The notes under the pieces are model-generated. The model made no database searches, had not been told where the DNA came from, and saw only the letters and a program-made list of their open reading frames with translations. From Tillus elongatus (Eukaryota > Arthropoda > Insecta > Coleoptera > Cleridae), in assembly GCA_964006375.1 (NCBI GenBank), contig OZ023267.1, positions 37,025,766 through 37,089,765 of the forward strand: a stretch of 64,000 bases of DNA. The letters run 5' to 3'. Positions within the stretch are counted from its first letter, which is position 1. Every line of letters starts with the position of its first letter. The translations under genes and the position numbers were made by a program. Shown piece by piece: positions 15,395-29,085 of this stretch.

Positions 15395-15765
15395 TTGTGT
15401 GTTTGTGTGTGTTTTTGTTTCTTTAACGTCGGCCGATTTACGCGACTATGGCCAATCACCGACGCCAGGGAGCAGTTTCACCTCACTATCCTGGAAATGT
15501 TGCCGAACCCCTGCTTTTCTGTAAGGAGGGTAGGGATATTTAACGTGCCCAACATCGCATGGACACGGGACCGACGGCTTTACGCCCCCTCCGAAGGGCG
15601 GAACGTGCAGACATTCAACTTGCTCAAATATAATGCCAGAACCTCAGTTGATGTTAATTTTACAGTTTGTACTGAAAAAGTGAAAGGAGTACCCTGGGAT
15701 CGAACCCAGTACCCTTCGGTTCAGAGGCACACGTTCTTACCCCTGAACCACCGAGGTTCTTAGGA
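15395..15765 (-). mobile_element. tRNA-derived SINE
   Basis: Read on -, the head at about 15763-15685 has a pol III A box-like GGTGGTTCAGGGGTAAGAA and a B box GGTTCGATCCC 30-40 bases later, as in a tRNA. The ends do not pair as a tRNA acceptor stem, and the sequence runs on without a break for about 290 bases of moderately GC-rich body (GGGCACGTTAAATATCCC, GTCGCGTAAATCGGCC). It ends in AAAGAAACAAAAACACACAC, a simple tail. That structure is a SINE inserted in the transporter's upstream region. Family not identified. The short ORF on the other strand is chance. Confidence 0.75.
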
Positions 15766-16185
15766 CCAAAATTGAAAAAAAAATCTGATAATTTCTTTTA
15801 CATAAATTGTCTTCAGTAATGTTACACTAAATTATATTTTTCACAAAAATTCGACAGCTTTTTTTTACAATAACTTACTAAACATTGATTATTCATTACC
15901 AACATATCAAAAAATCTTACAAAAAATGATTTCTACGGAAACACTAAAAACATTCCTGCGAAAACTTTTCAAATTCAGCCACTATTTGAGAGTACCTGTA
16001 TACGGCAGCTCGATTTTTTCGTCGAGTAATACAAAGAAAACGCTCTCTGAATGCGTCATTTCCATTGGGCTCCGCTATCTATTGATAAAAGCGCCATATC
16101 ACGATTTGTGATATGCGTTCTAAATATGTGCCAACAACGTGAAAAGTTGCAATACAATTGAAATAACTCAAAAACGATGAACGAT
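15766..16185. other. AT-rich non-coding DNA
   Basis: Nothing recognised. A short ORF (15926-16111) has no similarity that I know. Confidence 0.45.
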
Positions 16186-18123
<1,938 letters not shown>

Positions 18124-18124
18124 T

Positions 18125-20468
18125 ACAGGGTGATTCATAAGTGGTGACCAAAAATGAAACCTCATGTTCTTTGAACAATTTTAGAGAGGGTATGTCCTAT
18201 AATATTTTTTCCTATAATGCTTCATTAAAAAGATACAGGGTGTTGAAGTTGAATTTCAAAAAATAAAATTTCCCAATTTTTTAAAAAGTAGCACATATAT
18301 TTTGCTGAAACTTCGCAAGTGTAGGCTGCTATGTAAGGTGCGTATTCTACCGTAACAATTAAATCGGCTAATCCAGCAGTGGCGCGCGTACCCACATATC
18401 ATTGGTTATCCCTCAAGAAAAAAAAACGGGTAAGCCAATGATATTTTTTTATTTTTTGAATCTTACTTTCATTCGTGAACAAAATGACTCTCTTGATAAT
18501 TTTCTGTACGACGCTTATTTTACGAGTAAGCAATGAATCAGGTAAGTGTTTTAGAGCACAGTTCATGATTTTTAACCAGTCGTCGTTTGGTAGAAAATCG
18601 CAATGATACACTTTTATCAGGCTTATAGTAATTTATTTATTAGAATAAATGTTCAAAAATGCCTACATTGGCCTGAATACAAGCACGACATCTTTTTAAT
18701 ATGAAAAATTTAATGTCTTGATAATTTTTTGTACGACGATTATCTTTGTTGTATTTTAGTAAGTAGTAGTCTGGTTTGCCAAAGTTGTCATTAAGTGTCA
18801 CTTGACGTTTAGGTTAACAAGTTATTATTTTGAACAGGTGTAAGTGGTAAACTTTATAAAGTTGCAAAATTTTCTACTCTTTTACTTCTTATAATGGAGT
18901 ACACCTCAGAAGAGTATGCAGATATAATTTTTATCTACGGATATGCTGATGGAAATGCTCTAGCTGCTTATCGGGAATACCAACGTAGGTTTCCCACTCG
19001 CCGTCAACCTACACCAAGGGTTTTTTCTCGATCGTTTTCAGACTTCGGCGGTGCGGTATTGGACAACGTCCTGACGCTAGAGCTAATGGTAGAAGACAAC
19101 ATCAACTTGAAGACGAAGAGAGAGTGGTGGATGCAGTGATGGATCAACCTTCTTAAAGTACTCGGAGGATTGCCACGCAGTTACAATATTCTCAAAGCTT
19201 TGTTTGGATAACTTTACATCGAGAAGCCTTACATCCATATCATCGACAGAATGTTCATTGCCTTCTACCTGGAGATAATGTGCATCGTCGAGTCTTTTGT
19301 GAATGGATGTTGGAAATGAACAATCAAAATATCTTATTCCCTAATCTAATCTTCTGGTCTGACGAATCAACATTTACAAGAAATGGTATTTATAATTCTC
19401 ATAATGAGCATGTCTGGTCATAGGAAAATCCACATGCAACAAGCACTCGCAAATTTCAACATAGATTTTCCATTAATTTATGGTGTGGTATTTTTAACGG
19501 CTCACTGTTCATGGAAGTCCTGCCACAACGTTTAAATAGATCTTCGTACTTAGCGCTCTTAGAAAACCGTGTAGAGAACATTCTAGATGACATTCCACTA
19601 GCAACAAGATGTATAATGTGGTACCAGCATGACGGTGCACCAGCGCATCATAGTCGAAACGTTGTTACATGGCTACATGAACATTATAATGAAAGATGGA
19701 TTGGCAGAACTGGACCAATAAATTGGCCTGCAAGATCACCGGACTTAAACCCACTTGACTTCTATCTTTGGGGTGATTTTAAGCGACTGGTCTACAGTAA
19801 ACAAATAAATACACCAGAGCAGCTACAACAACTGATAAATAATGCTTTTCGTCATATTCAAGCAACAATGAATCCTCAAGACATTACATTTTCCATATTA
19901 AAAAGATGACGTGCGTGTATTCAGGCCAATGGAGGCATTTTTGAACATTTATTGTAATAAATAAATTACTATAAGCCTGATAAAAGTGTATCATTGCGAT
20001 TTTCTACCAAACGACGACTGGTTAAAAATCATGAACTGTGCTCTAAAACACTTACCTGATTCATTGCTTACTCGTAAAATAAGCGTCTTACAGAAAATTA
20101 TCAAGAAAATCATTTTGTTCACAAATGAAAGTAAGATTTAAAAATAAAAAAAATATCATTGGCTTACCCGTTTTTTTCTTGAGTGATAACCAATGACCTG
20201 TGGGTACGCGCGCCACTGCTGGATTAGCCGATTTAATTGTTATGGTAGAATACGCGCCTTACATAGCAGCCTACACATGCGAAGTTTCAGCAAAATATAT
20301 GTGCTACTTTTTAAAAAATTGGGAAATTTTATTTTTTGAAATTCAACTTCAACACCCTGTATCTTTTTAATGAAGCATTATAGGAAAAAATGTTATAGGA
20401 CATACCCTCTCTAAAATTGTTCAAACAACATGGGGTTTCATTTTTGGTCACCACTTATGAATCACCCT

Positions 20469-20470
<2 letters not shown>
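18125..20470 (+). mobile_element. DD41D mariner-type element with about 560-bp terminal inverted repeats
   Basis: The left end ACAGGGTGATTCATAAGTGG matches the right end CCACTTATGAATCACCCTGT. The mirror continues for about 560 bases (left about 18125-18690, right about 19905-20470; for example CAGCAGTGGCGCGCGTACCC at about 18377 against GGGTACGCGCGCCACTGCTG at about 20202). The transposase relic lies between. Such long repeats are unusual for this superfamily. Both flanks are TA-rich, and the right edge meets a (TA)n tract. Confidence 0.85.
18894..19909 (+). pseudogene. DD41D mariner-type transposase, dead
   Basis: N-terminal MEYTSEEYADIIFIYGYADG with RRFPTRRQP is a DUF4817-like helix-turn-helix. 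A frameshift falls at about 19070, then an in-frame stop at about 19156 (after MDQPS) and another at about 19422 (after HVWS). The catalytic blocks remain readable: FWSDESTF (first Asp), then WYQHDGAPAHH and RSPDLNPLDFYLWG with 41 residues between the two Asp residues. The C-terminus ends at a natural stop, 19909. The full protein would be about 340 residues. It is related to the copies at 8.6, 32.4 and 32.9 kb but not a close duplicate of any. Confidence 0.83.

Positions 20471-20471
<1 letters not shown>

Positions 20472-20530
<59 letters not shown>
20472..20530. repeat. (TA)n microsatellite
   Basis: About 29 TA units at the right edge of the DD41D element. Confidence 0.97.
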
Positions 20531-20532
<2 letters not shown>

Positions 20533-21140
20533 TTCTCATTTGTGAATTTTTCATTTTACGTTTTACGAAAAATTCGCTAAAAAGGCAACTCATTAAAAGA
20601 TTTATATTTTGTAAAAGGAATGTTTAAAATTGCCTATAAAAATAGGAAAATAAAAATTTTACAACTATAAAATAAATTAAGAAAGGGGTTGCCAGTGATA
20701 TTCAAGTTATAAATTAATTCGATTTGAATAATGTAACATAAATAACTGGTTGTAAAAAAAAACCAAGACTGCCTTTGAAACCAGGAACAGTTCCAATAAA
20801 AGATAAAAGGCTGAAGAAAATAATATTACCTGAAAATGTCGCTAATATTTGAAGAAGTTTGCCATTCTTATTGGAAAATGGCAAATAATGCATTTTATGG
20901 TTATAATGTAAGGTAGGGAAAATCAGTCAACGTGGTATAGTACCTAACGTAGAGTCGATATATTTTGGTTTCTGCACAATGTGAGTTATAAAAGTAAAAA
21001 GCGTTCTGTTTAACTAGTAGCTATTTATAAATAATAAATTGAAAAAAGGAAGCAATGAAGTAATAATAATAATAATAATGATAAAAATAAGCCACTTGAG
21101 AAGTCATATCGACAATCTAATAAGTATGAATGCATGATAT
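20531..21140. other. AT-rich non-coding DNA
   Basis: Starts with a small HTA hairpin-like remnant (TTTGTGAATTTTTC ... ACGAAAAATTCGCTAAAAA, about 20540-20583). The rest holds nothing recognised, apart from a short (AAT)n run at about 21061. Confidence 0.5.
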
Positions 21141-21175
21141 ACAGGGTTTCGCAAAATGTATGACCAATATTCAGT

Positions 21176-21362
21176 AAGTACAATTTGGAGAACCCAATTT
21201 ATCATAATACAGTTTTAGACCTGACAATCGTTTCGCTAACTTTGTTAACAAAGTTAGCGAAACGATGGTCAGGTCAGGTTAGGTTAACAAAGCTAGCGAC
21301 ACGATGGTCAGGTCTAAAACTGTATTATGATGAACTGAGTTCTCCAAATTGTACTTATCAGT
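21176..21362. repeat. Inverted pair of Penelope-like element termini
   Basis: A near-palindrome: GTACAATTTGGAGAAC...CAGTTTTAGACCTGAC on the left and GTCAGGTCTAAAACTG...GTTCTCCAAATTGTAC on the right. Inside are two copies of AACAAAG(T/C)TAGCGA(A/C)ACGATGGTCAGGTC. The GAAA and GGTC pieces resemble the 3' half of a hammerhead ribozyme as found in Penelope-like termini. The GGGTTCTCCAA end is shared with the relic at 50.08 kb. Confidence 0.6.
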
Positions 21363-21664
21363 GCTCATCACAGGTTCCAATCTTCACTCCTTCCATATTC
21401 AGTACTTAATCGCACTTTCATTAGATGAATGAATGAAATTTACAATGAAAATTTTGAAAGCAAAATTTACATAAAAATTCGTAACTAAATACGTTTTCAA
21501 AACACACAAATAACACAATTTAGGAAATTCGAAAAAAACATTCACACAAAAATTATTAGGAATAAACCAGAGAAAGCGGGTATACTAAGATATCAGAATT
21601 ACCATAGCTAGTTTGTGAATAAAGCGTACGTAATATGCGTACGTAAAATTTCAAAATTCAAACA
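21363..21664. other. Non-coding DNA
   Basis: Nothing recognised in this 300-base stretch. Confidence 0.4.
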
Positions 21665-21796
21665 TCGGGATCTTCCCATTAGTGATTTTTTTCTACGAAA
21701 ATTCACTAATGGGAAGATTCCGACTTTTGAATTTTGATTTTTTTCCAAATGAGCGCGAACTAGGACCACTAGGCCCCGCATCCGGGGTCAGTTCTA

Positions 21797-21856
<60 letters not shown>
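21665..21856 (-). repeat. HTA-family 3' end with (TA)n
   Basis: Hairpin TTAGTGATTTTTTTC / GAAAATTCACTAATG at 21679-21713, then GGGAAGATTCCGACTTTTGA, GAGCGCGAACTAGGACC and a (TA)n tract at 21800-21856. Truncated at the TA core. Confidence 0.78.
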
Positions 21857-21863
<7 letters not shown>

Positions 21864-21879
21864 CATATATTGCTATACG

Positions 21880-22731
21880 TTTGTGATTTCTTATTGGTTT
21901 GCGCGAACTGCAGATTCGAACCGTCCCGGTTGATCATCAGCACGCTACTGACTGTTATCTCTCCTGTGTGGTCTACGTCTGAGATTGTACGTGGCGCATG
22001 CGCCGTGAGCTTCTATTGGTCGGTTTCCTGTTCTCTGATTGGTTGTGCCTTCGGACTGTGTCGTGTGTATCGGTCTCCTGTCTTGATCACTGTAGTTTGA
22101 TAATTTGTCTATTTGTGTGGCCTTTATTAAATTTTGTTTAAATGTTTGTACTTGGATTTGTTCTGGCATTAATTGTTTCTTATATTTTGTTTGTTGAATG
22201 TAGTATTGTTCCCAGATTTCTATTTTTTTGTGGTCTTTAACATGTTCCATTAGTTGTAATTGGGTGATGTCTGGTTTTTGGTGTTTTGTATTGTGAATGT
22301 GTGTAGCTACGTTTGATTTGTAGCTAGGTATGTTGATTCTATCTAATGCTGTTATATGTTCCTTGAATCTTCTTTCTATTGATTTTTTTGTCATTCCTAT
22401 AAATTTTTTATTGCATGTGTTACATTCTATTTGATATATTCCGCTTAATTCATGTGGGTTGTGTTCTTGTTTTTATTTATTTTGTTTATTATTTTGTTAT
22501 TGGTTTTGTTTCATTTTTAGGTCATATTGTTTGAGTGTTTGTTTTATTTTTTTGAGGTGGTGGTTATAAGTGAATGTTGTGTATTTTGTGTTTGTTTCTG
22601 GTGTTTTGTTTACGGTTTTGTTGATTTGTTTGTTTTTGATTTGTTTTACTAGCTTTTCTATTGTTTTCTTGTTGTATCCATTTGTTTCTGCTATTTGTGT
22701 TATGATGTTGTACTCCTTTTCTCGTTCGTCG

Positions 22732-22735
<4 letters not shown>
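21880..22735 (-). pseudogene. Penelope-like retroelement fragment (linker plus GIY-YIG endonuclease)
   Basis: On -, the frame from about 22735 reads EKEYNIITQIAETNGY and KTIEKLVKQIKNK, the linker after the reverse transcriptase in Penelope-like elements. After a break near 22480 follows NPHELSGIYQIECNTCNKKF and FIGMTKKSIERRFKEH: the GIY half, paired cysteines, and the FIG (YIG-like) half with its Arg and downstream residues. The C-terminal region continues to about 21950 (EQYYIQQTKYKKQ ... RRPHRRDNSQ). Nothing upstream of the linker is present because a (TA)n tract cuts it at 22733. The endonuclease would make the nick for target-primed reverse transcription; here it is only a relic. Confidence 0.8.

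Positions 22736-22819
<84 letters not shown>
22733..22819. repeat. (TA)n microsatellite
   Basis: About 43 TA units that terminate the Penelope-like fragment. Confidence 0.97.
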
Positions 22820-22822
<3 letters not shown>

Positions 22823-22975
22823 CGTTACAAATAGTAATTTATATACCAAAATTTAGATCTCTATTTTACAATAAAAAAAGTTATAGCATTTTATTGAAAA
22901 AATGTTTGGTGCCAGATCATTTCTATGAAAATCCACTACCATAACGCACTTGATGCGTCCAGACTTTTTAGCACT
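22820..22975 (-). repeat. HTA-family AGTGCG-terminus fragment
   Basis: ATACCAAAATTTAGATCTC...TATGAAAATCCACTACC followed by ATAACGCACTTGATGCGTCC at about 22933-22955. It is the terminal end of the family, cut by the (TA)n tract. Confidence 0.75.
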
Positions 22976-23033
22976 TCAATTTCTAGCACCTTACTTAGGT
23001 ATCTAAACTTCGATGCTTGGTCATATTTATACG

Positions 23034-23770
23034 TGGGTTGATCAATAAGTACCCGTGTTTGACGACAGGTGGCGTTGCAGAGGGAAGTTGGCATTACCAT
23101 CGTGTACTGTCATCTGTCAAACGACACCATACTAATTTTCAGACTGATTCATTCGTTAGTTTTTATTTTGCAGCCAGTTTTATCACACGTATTTCGTGTT
23201 TCTCGATAAAATGGAAAAAAATGCAAAAATCCGAAATTCATTTTTTAATTTTTGATGCGAAAATATTCGAAAAAATTAAATCGAAGTTGGTTGCTGGGGA
23301 CCCTTCATTATCTGTGACAACCGTGAGATACTGATTCAACGAATTTAAACGTGGTCGTACGTCTATTTTTGATGAAGACCGGCAGACGTGGTTACCGAGG
23401 AAATCGATAAAAAAGTCTGCGACATGATTCTCGCTGGTCGCCGAACTAAAGTGCTCGAAGTAGCAGAGTCCCTAGGCATATCTTACGGAGCGGCAATCAA
23501 TATTTTACGGGATAAGTTAAGTATGAGAAAGTTATCGGGACGATTAGTGCCGTGATTACTCACGGTGGACAAGACGCGGATACGGCTGTCAATATCGAAG
23601 CAGTGTTTGGACCTTTTAAAGCAAAATTTGCATGATTTTTTGTGGCAAGTCGTCACCGTTGATGAAACCTGGTTACATTATTATACGCCAGAGACCAAGC
23701 GACAGTCAAAAAAATGGATTTTTCTGAGTGAATCTGCTCCGACGAAGGAAAAGATTTCAGAGTCTTTAAT
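23034..23770 (+). pseudogene. Mariner transposase fragment (Mos1/mauritiana-like)
   Basis: A mariner-type terminus GGGTTGATCAATAAGTACCC lies at about 23036. Coding remnants follow on + in shifting frames: MEKNAKIRNSFF (about 23211), FNEFKRGRTSIFDEDRQT, KKVCDMILAGRRTKVLEVAE, SLGISYGAAINIL (helix-turn-helix) and QVVTVDETWLHYYTPETK, which carries the first catalytic Asp. The sequence stops near 23770, before the second and third catalytic residues, where an LOA-like fragment begins. At least three frameshifts or stops. It is distinct from the DD41D copies. Confidence 0.8.
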
Positions 23771-23774
23771 ACTG

Positions 23775-24690
23775 CTTGGGTGTTTGACAGTATGTAGATC
23801 TCTCTATTTCTGAGTCTTCTTTGTATGCACTCCTGTACACAGAGATTTATGTATAGCAAGTATTTCTACTTGGAAGATGGTGGAATTTTTACCTCGGACC
23901 TTAGCGAGTCTAAAGTTATGTCCTTTTATTCCCAGTCTTGCTCCCTCCATTTGTTTAGACCCGTCTGTATACCATATAGATGAGCTGTTTCTCAGCCTTG
24001 CACTGTCTCTGTCCCATACTTGGCGGTCACTTATTACCACGTCGAATAAAATTATGAAGTCGTTTGGCTAGCATTTGGTCTGTTGGTTTTGGCGAGTGAC
24101 TCCTGTGAAATAATTTCGAAAATATTGAAGTGGCTAACCAAGTCTCCTGGTTTGAATTTGTCCGCTTGGAATAGCCGTGAGCTACTTAGCGCTGCCTTCC
24201 TCTTCATCCATATGTACAGTGATGCAAGATTTAGGATTGCCTCTATTGCAGCTGCAGGGCATGATACCATAGCTCTCGTTATTCCGAGACAGATTAGCCT
24301 CTGCAATTTTTGCAATTTGCTCGGTGTTGAGGCTTTTTACGTTTTTACCATACTATGGATGCATATGTGACCATGCCTTTGACCAGAGTTTGGTATAGCC
24401 AGTATATCATCCTGCGATTCGGCTCCCATGTCTTTCCTACGAGTCTACGGCATGTCATTGTGGCTCTCAGAAGAGTTTTCCAAGTGTGTGTTCCAGTTCA
24501 GTTTTTGGTCCAAGAAAATCCCTAATTATTTAACTTCATTGTAAAATTGTGTTAGGTGGGTTAGGTGTGCGTTAATATTTCCGAACAACTTCAGTCGATG
24601 GAGGTGTATTGATGCACAACATACGATGCAGTCCCCCACCCAAGTGTTTAAAATAGTGAGGAAAATACCATTGATTTTACGGCTGCCGGG
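23775..24690 (-). pseudogene. LOA/I-type retrotransposon fragment (RT thumb plus RNase H)
   Basis: On -, from about 24690: FGNINAHLTHLTQFYNEVK-stop-LGIFLDQKLNWN (RT palm/thumb), WLYQTLVKGMVTYASIVW, LQRLICLGITRAM..., then RNase H: WYTDGSKQMEGARLG, STIFQVEILAIHKSL and ILSNTQAVLKTL (the third acidic position is Asn instead of Asp). The block order matches the longer copies at 35-47 kb, but the sequence is clearly a different, older family member. Several stops. Fused at 23770 to the mariner fragment. Confidence 0.75.
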
Positions 24691-25140
24691 AGCTGTAAAA
24701 ATATCGCTCAAGACAAATTAAAGGAACGCCGGTCTAACCAACGCTGCGACAATATTATTTACGAGCATTACGGTTGCGCTTGAAGAGACCATAGTATTCT
24801 ATAATCACTGTCGTTTGTCGTTTTGTCACTGTTTAATTGACAAAATACATTTTCACATCTATGTTTGCTAAAGAAAAATTTTCAGGGTAATTTAAAATTG
24901 ACATTCTGTATGCAAAAAAAGTTGTATTCCTCGCCGTCACCACTAACAGCAACTCGTTAGCTTACACCCGAACTTTTTGGTCAGGAGACGCCACTGCAAA
25001 ATACACAATTAAAACCTGCATGAATGTACAGAAACATTACAATGTGGATAAATATCCAAACAAAAAAACAAAAAACAGCACAAAACAGAACAAGTCAACA
25101 AAAGTCCCATGATACAACAATATCGATGCAAATTGAAGTT
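24691..25140. other. Non-coding DNA
   Basis: Nothing recognised. Slightly less AT-rich at 24720-24800, with no ORF of note. Confidence 0.45.
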
Positions 25141-26346
25141 ATAAAATTCTGGACGCAGCAAGTGCGTTATGGTAGTGAATTTTCATAAAAATATTTTTAA
25201 TAACAAATATGTGTGTTTTTTTAAGAAAGCAGGCATCAAATTTGGTTACCAGTATAACCTATATACTAAAAACAATGTGCCATGTTTCATCAAAATAACT
25301 TTATTGTGTGAAAATATACAAAAATTTCCAAAAGTAAACTTAAAGTGTTCCCGAAAAAACACGTTTCTTGGTCAACCTTATAGGTTAATAACAAATTGAG
25401 CTGTTCAAATATTAAGCATTTGATCAAAATTCGCTACCATAACGCACTTGCTGCGTTCAGAATTTCTTTTCTTACAAACATGCATTATATTTCGATGGAA
25501 AATGCAAAAATGCAATAACATAAGGCGTGTTTGATTAAAAAAAATATAAAACATTTGATCAAAATTCGCTACCATAACGCACTTGCTGCGTTCAGAATTT
25601 CTTTTCTTACAAACATGCATTATATTTCGATGGAAAATGCAAAAATGCAATAACATAAGGCGTGTTTGATTAAAAAAAATATAAAACATTTGATCAAAAT
25701 TCGCTATCATAACGCACTTGCTGCGTTCAGAATTTCTTTTCTTACAAACATGCATTATATTTCGATGGAAAATGCAAAAATGCAATAACATAAGGCGTGT
25801 TTGTTTAAAAAAAAGGAAATTTGTATCACCAACGACTTATGGGCCACCCTGTAATTGTCGAAATATTATTTTAAGATGTAGCTCAAGACACCCTATAATT
25901 AATATATACAAATTTTTTTCGTCTCTTATATAATAACGGATATATTGAGCTTTATTGATTTTTTACGAAAATTCGACAAAAATTATATACCATTAAACGA
26001 TAAACTCTATAGCTAAGGCTACTTGTCAAGCATCAGAGAAAGGGTCTATTTGAAATGAATTTTCTGCAAATATTTTAGTAAAATGAAAGACAATGACGGT
26101 TGAAACTAAGACTTCAGGGTTTGTAAAACATTCTTCTTGAGATATTTTCTTTCCATAGCTCGTATTAGATTCAAGTTATTTGCCTAAATGTTGCCAATTT
26201 TGACATTTTAAATCGCCACTTTGACGTTTTCAGGAAAACCCCAATTTATTTTTCTTTAAATGCCTATAACTTTTTTGCCTTTTGAGCTACATAGCTAAAT
26301 TTTGGTAGGTAACTTACCTATAAGGATATAAACCTGTGTACCAAAT
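25141..26346 (+). repeat. HTA-family block
   Basis: Starts with TTCTGGACGCAGCAAGTGCG at 25147 and GGTAGTGAATTTTCAT, runs through the 300-base inverted-terminus unit (to about 25460), a 135-bp tandem array, then CACCAACGACTTATGGGCCA and the body in the orientation leading to GGTTGCCCTTACTTTG, where the tandem duplication starts. Confidence 0.72.
25421..25810. repeat. 135-bp tandem repeat, three copies
   Basis: The marker AACATGCATTATATTTCG occurs at 25477, 25612 and 25747, exactly 135 apart, and each unit begins with ATAACGCACTTGCTGCGTTC, the HTA terminus. The units are nearly identical. The open frame across them is a by-product of 135 being divisible by three. Confidence 0.93.
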
Positions 26347-26528
26347 TTGGTTGCCCTTACTTTGTTAATTTTGGAGATATGATTTTTTTTCGAAAGAAAA
26401 TGCAAAATTTTCCTGGAAAACCTAGGCAGATTTTCCTGGCTAACGAACTTATCCAAGCTATTTGCAAAAGGAATTTTTTCGCCAAATTTAATCAAAATCG
26501 GTCCATAATTTTTTGAGTTATCGGTGTG

Positions 26529-26725
<197 letters not shown>

Positions 26726-27189
26726 AACATATAAAAATTGAAACTGACCCCGGATATGTGTTCTGGGGGGCCTAGTTAGCGCTCATGTGAAGAAATTTTT
26801 TCAAAATTCAAAAGTCGGGATCTCCTCATTAGTGAATTTTTTTTAAGAAAATTCACTAAAAAGTAATAAAAAGTAGCATGGCGTGGGAGCGTTTATTTTA
26901 TATGATAAGCAATATATTCATCAAATGAATAAAAAGCATTGTTTATCAAAATGCTCTTAATGGCAGACTTGAATTTGTTGTAATGTAAATTTCTTATATT
27001 ATGAGGGAGTTTGTTATAAAATTTTATTCCATAGTGGCTGGTTCCGTTCCTTGATCTTTTAGTGAATTTTCTTTAAAAAAATTCACTAATGAGGATATCC
27101 CGACTTTTGAATGTTGAAAAAATTTCTTCAAATGAGCGCTAATTAGGCCCCCCAGAATACATATCCGGGGTAAGTTTCAATTTTTATAT

Positions 27190-27191
<2 letters not shown>

Positions 27192-27267
<76 letters not shown>
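27192..27267. repeat. (TA)n microsatellite
   Basis: About 38 TA units; the counterpart in unit 2 (28958-29082) is about 62 units. Confidence 0.97.
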
Positions 27268-27270
<3 letters not shown>

Positions 27271-28347
27271 ACCGATAACTCAAAAAATAATGGGCCGATT
27301 TTGATTAAATTTGGTGAATAAATTCCTTTTGCAAATGGCTTGGATAAGTTCGTTATCCAGGAAAATCTGCCCAGATTTTACCGGAAAATTTGCGTTTTCT
27401 TTCGAAAAAAAATTATATCTCCGGAATTAACAAAGTAAGGGCAAACAAATTTGGTACGCGGGTTTATATCCTTATAGGTAAGTTACCTACCAAAATGTAG
27501 CTATGTAGGTCAGAAGACAAAAAAGTTATAGGCATTTAAAGAAAAATAAATTGGGGTTTTCCTCAAAACGTCAAAGTTGCGATTTAAAACGTCAAAATCG
27601 ACAATATTTAGGCAAATAACTTGATCTAATACGGGCTATGGAAATCAAATGTCTCAAGAAGGATGTTTTACAAACCCTGAAGTCTTAGTTTCAGTCGTCA
27701 TTGTCTTTCATTTTACTAAAATAGTCCCAGAAAATTCATTTCAAATAGATCCTTTCTCTGATGCTTTAGCAGTAGTCTTAGCTATAGAGTTTATCGTATA
27801 TCATTTTTGTCGAATTTTCGTAAAAAATCAATAAAGCTCAATATATCCGTTATTATACAAGATATGAAAAAAATTGTATATATTAATTAAAGGGTGTCTT
27901 GAGCTACATCTTAAAAAATATTTCTACAATCACAGGGGTGTCGTTGGTGATAAAAAAATTTTTTTTAATCAAACACGCCCTATGTTATTGCATTTTTGCA
28001 TTTTCCATCGAAATATAATACATCTTTGTAAGAAAAGAAATTCTGGATGCAGCAAGTGCGTTATGGTAGCGAATTTTGATCAAATGCTTCATATTTGAAT
28101 AGCCCAATTTGCTATTAACCTATAAGGTTGACCAAGAAACGAGTTTTTCCGGGAACACTTTTACTTTGGTTGCCCTTACTTTGTTAATTTTGGAGATATG
28201 ATTTTTTTTCGAAAGAAAATGCAAAATTTTCCTGGAAAACCTAGGCAGATTTTCCTGGCTAACGAACTTATCCAAGCTATTTGCAAAAGGAATTTTTTCG
28301 CCAAATTTAATCAAAATCGGTCCATAATTTTTTGAGTTATCGGTGTG

Positions 28348-28493
<146 letters not shown>

Positions 28494-28954
28494 ATATAAA
28501 AATTGAAACTGACCCCGGATATGTGTTCTGGGGGGCCTAGTTAGCGCTCATGTGAAGAAATTTTTTCAAAATTCAAAAGTCGGGATCTCCTCATTAGTGA
28601 ATTTTTTTTAAGAAAATTCACTAAAAAGTAATAAAAAGTAGCATGGCGTGGGAGCGTTTATTTTATATGATAAGCAATATATTCATCAAATGAATAAAAA
28701 GCATTGTTTATCAAAATGCTCTTAATGGCAGACTTGAATTTGTTGTAATGTAAATTTCTTATATTATGAGGGAGTTTGTTATAAAATTTTATTCCATAGT
28801 GGCTGGTTCCGTTCCTTGATCTTTTAGTGAATTTTCTTTAAAAAAATTCACTAATGAGGATATCCCGACTTTTGAATGTTGAAAAAATTTCTTCAAATGA
28901 GCGCTAATTAGGCCCCCCAGAATACATATCCGGGGTAAGTTTCAATTTTTATAT

Positions 28955-29085
<131 letters not shown>

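Noticed and set aside
15685..15763. tRNA gene on the minus strand
   Set aside because: A and B boxes are present, but the ends do not form an acceptor stem and the sequence continues into a SINE body.
21905..21930. tRNA B-box-like ATTCGAACCGTCC
   Set aside because: It lies in the 3' region of the Penelope-like fragment, with no A box or cloverleaf.
25405..25791. CRISPR-like array or a repetitive protein (128-codon frame)
   Set aside because: The 135-bp units are contiguous without spacers, and the open frame follows from the unit length being a multiple of three.
27649..27834. Small duplicated ORFs at 27649, 27874, 29464 and 29689
   Set aside because: They recur only because the DNA is tandemly duplicated; composition and context are those of non-coding HTA repeat.
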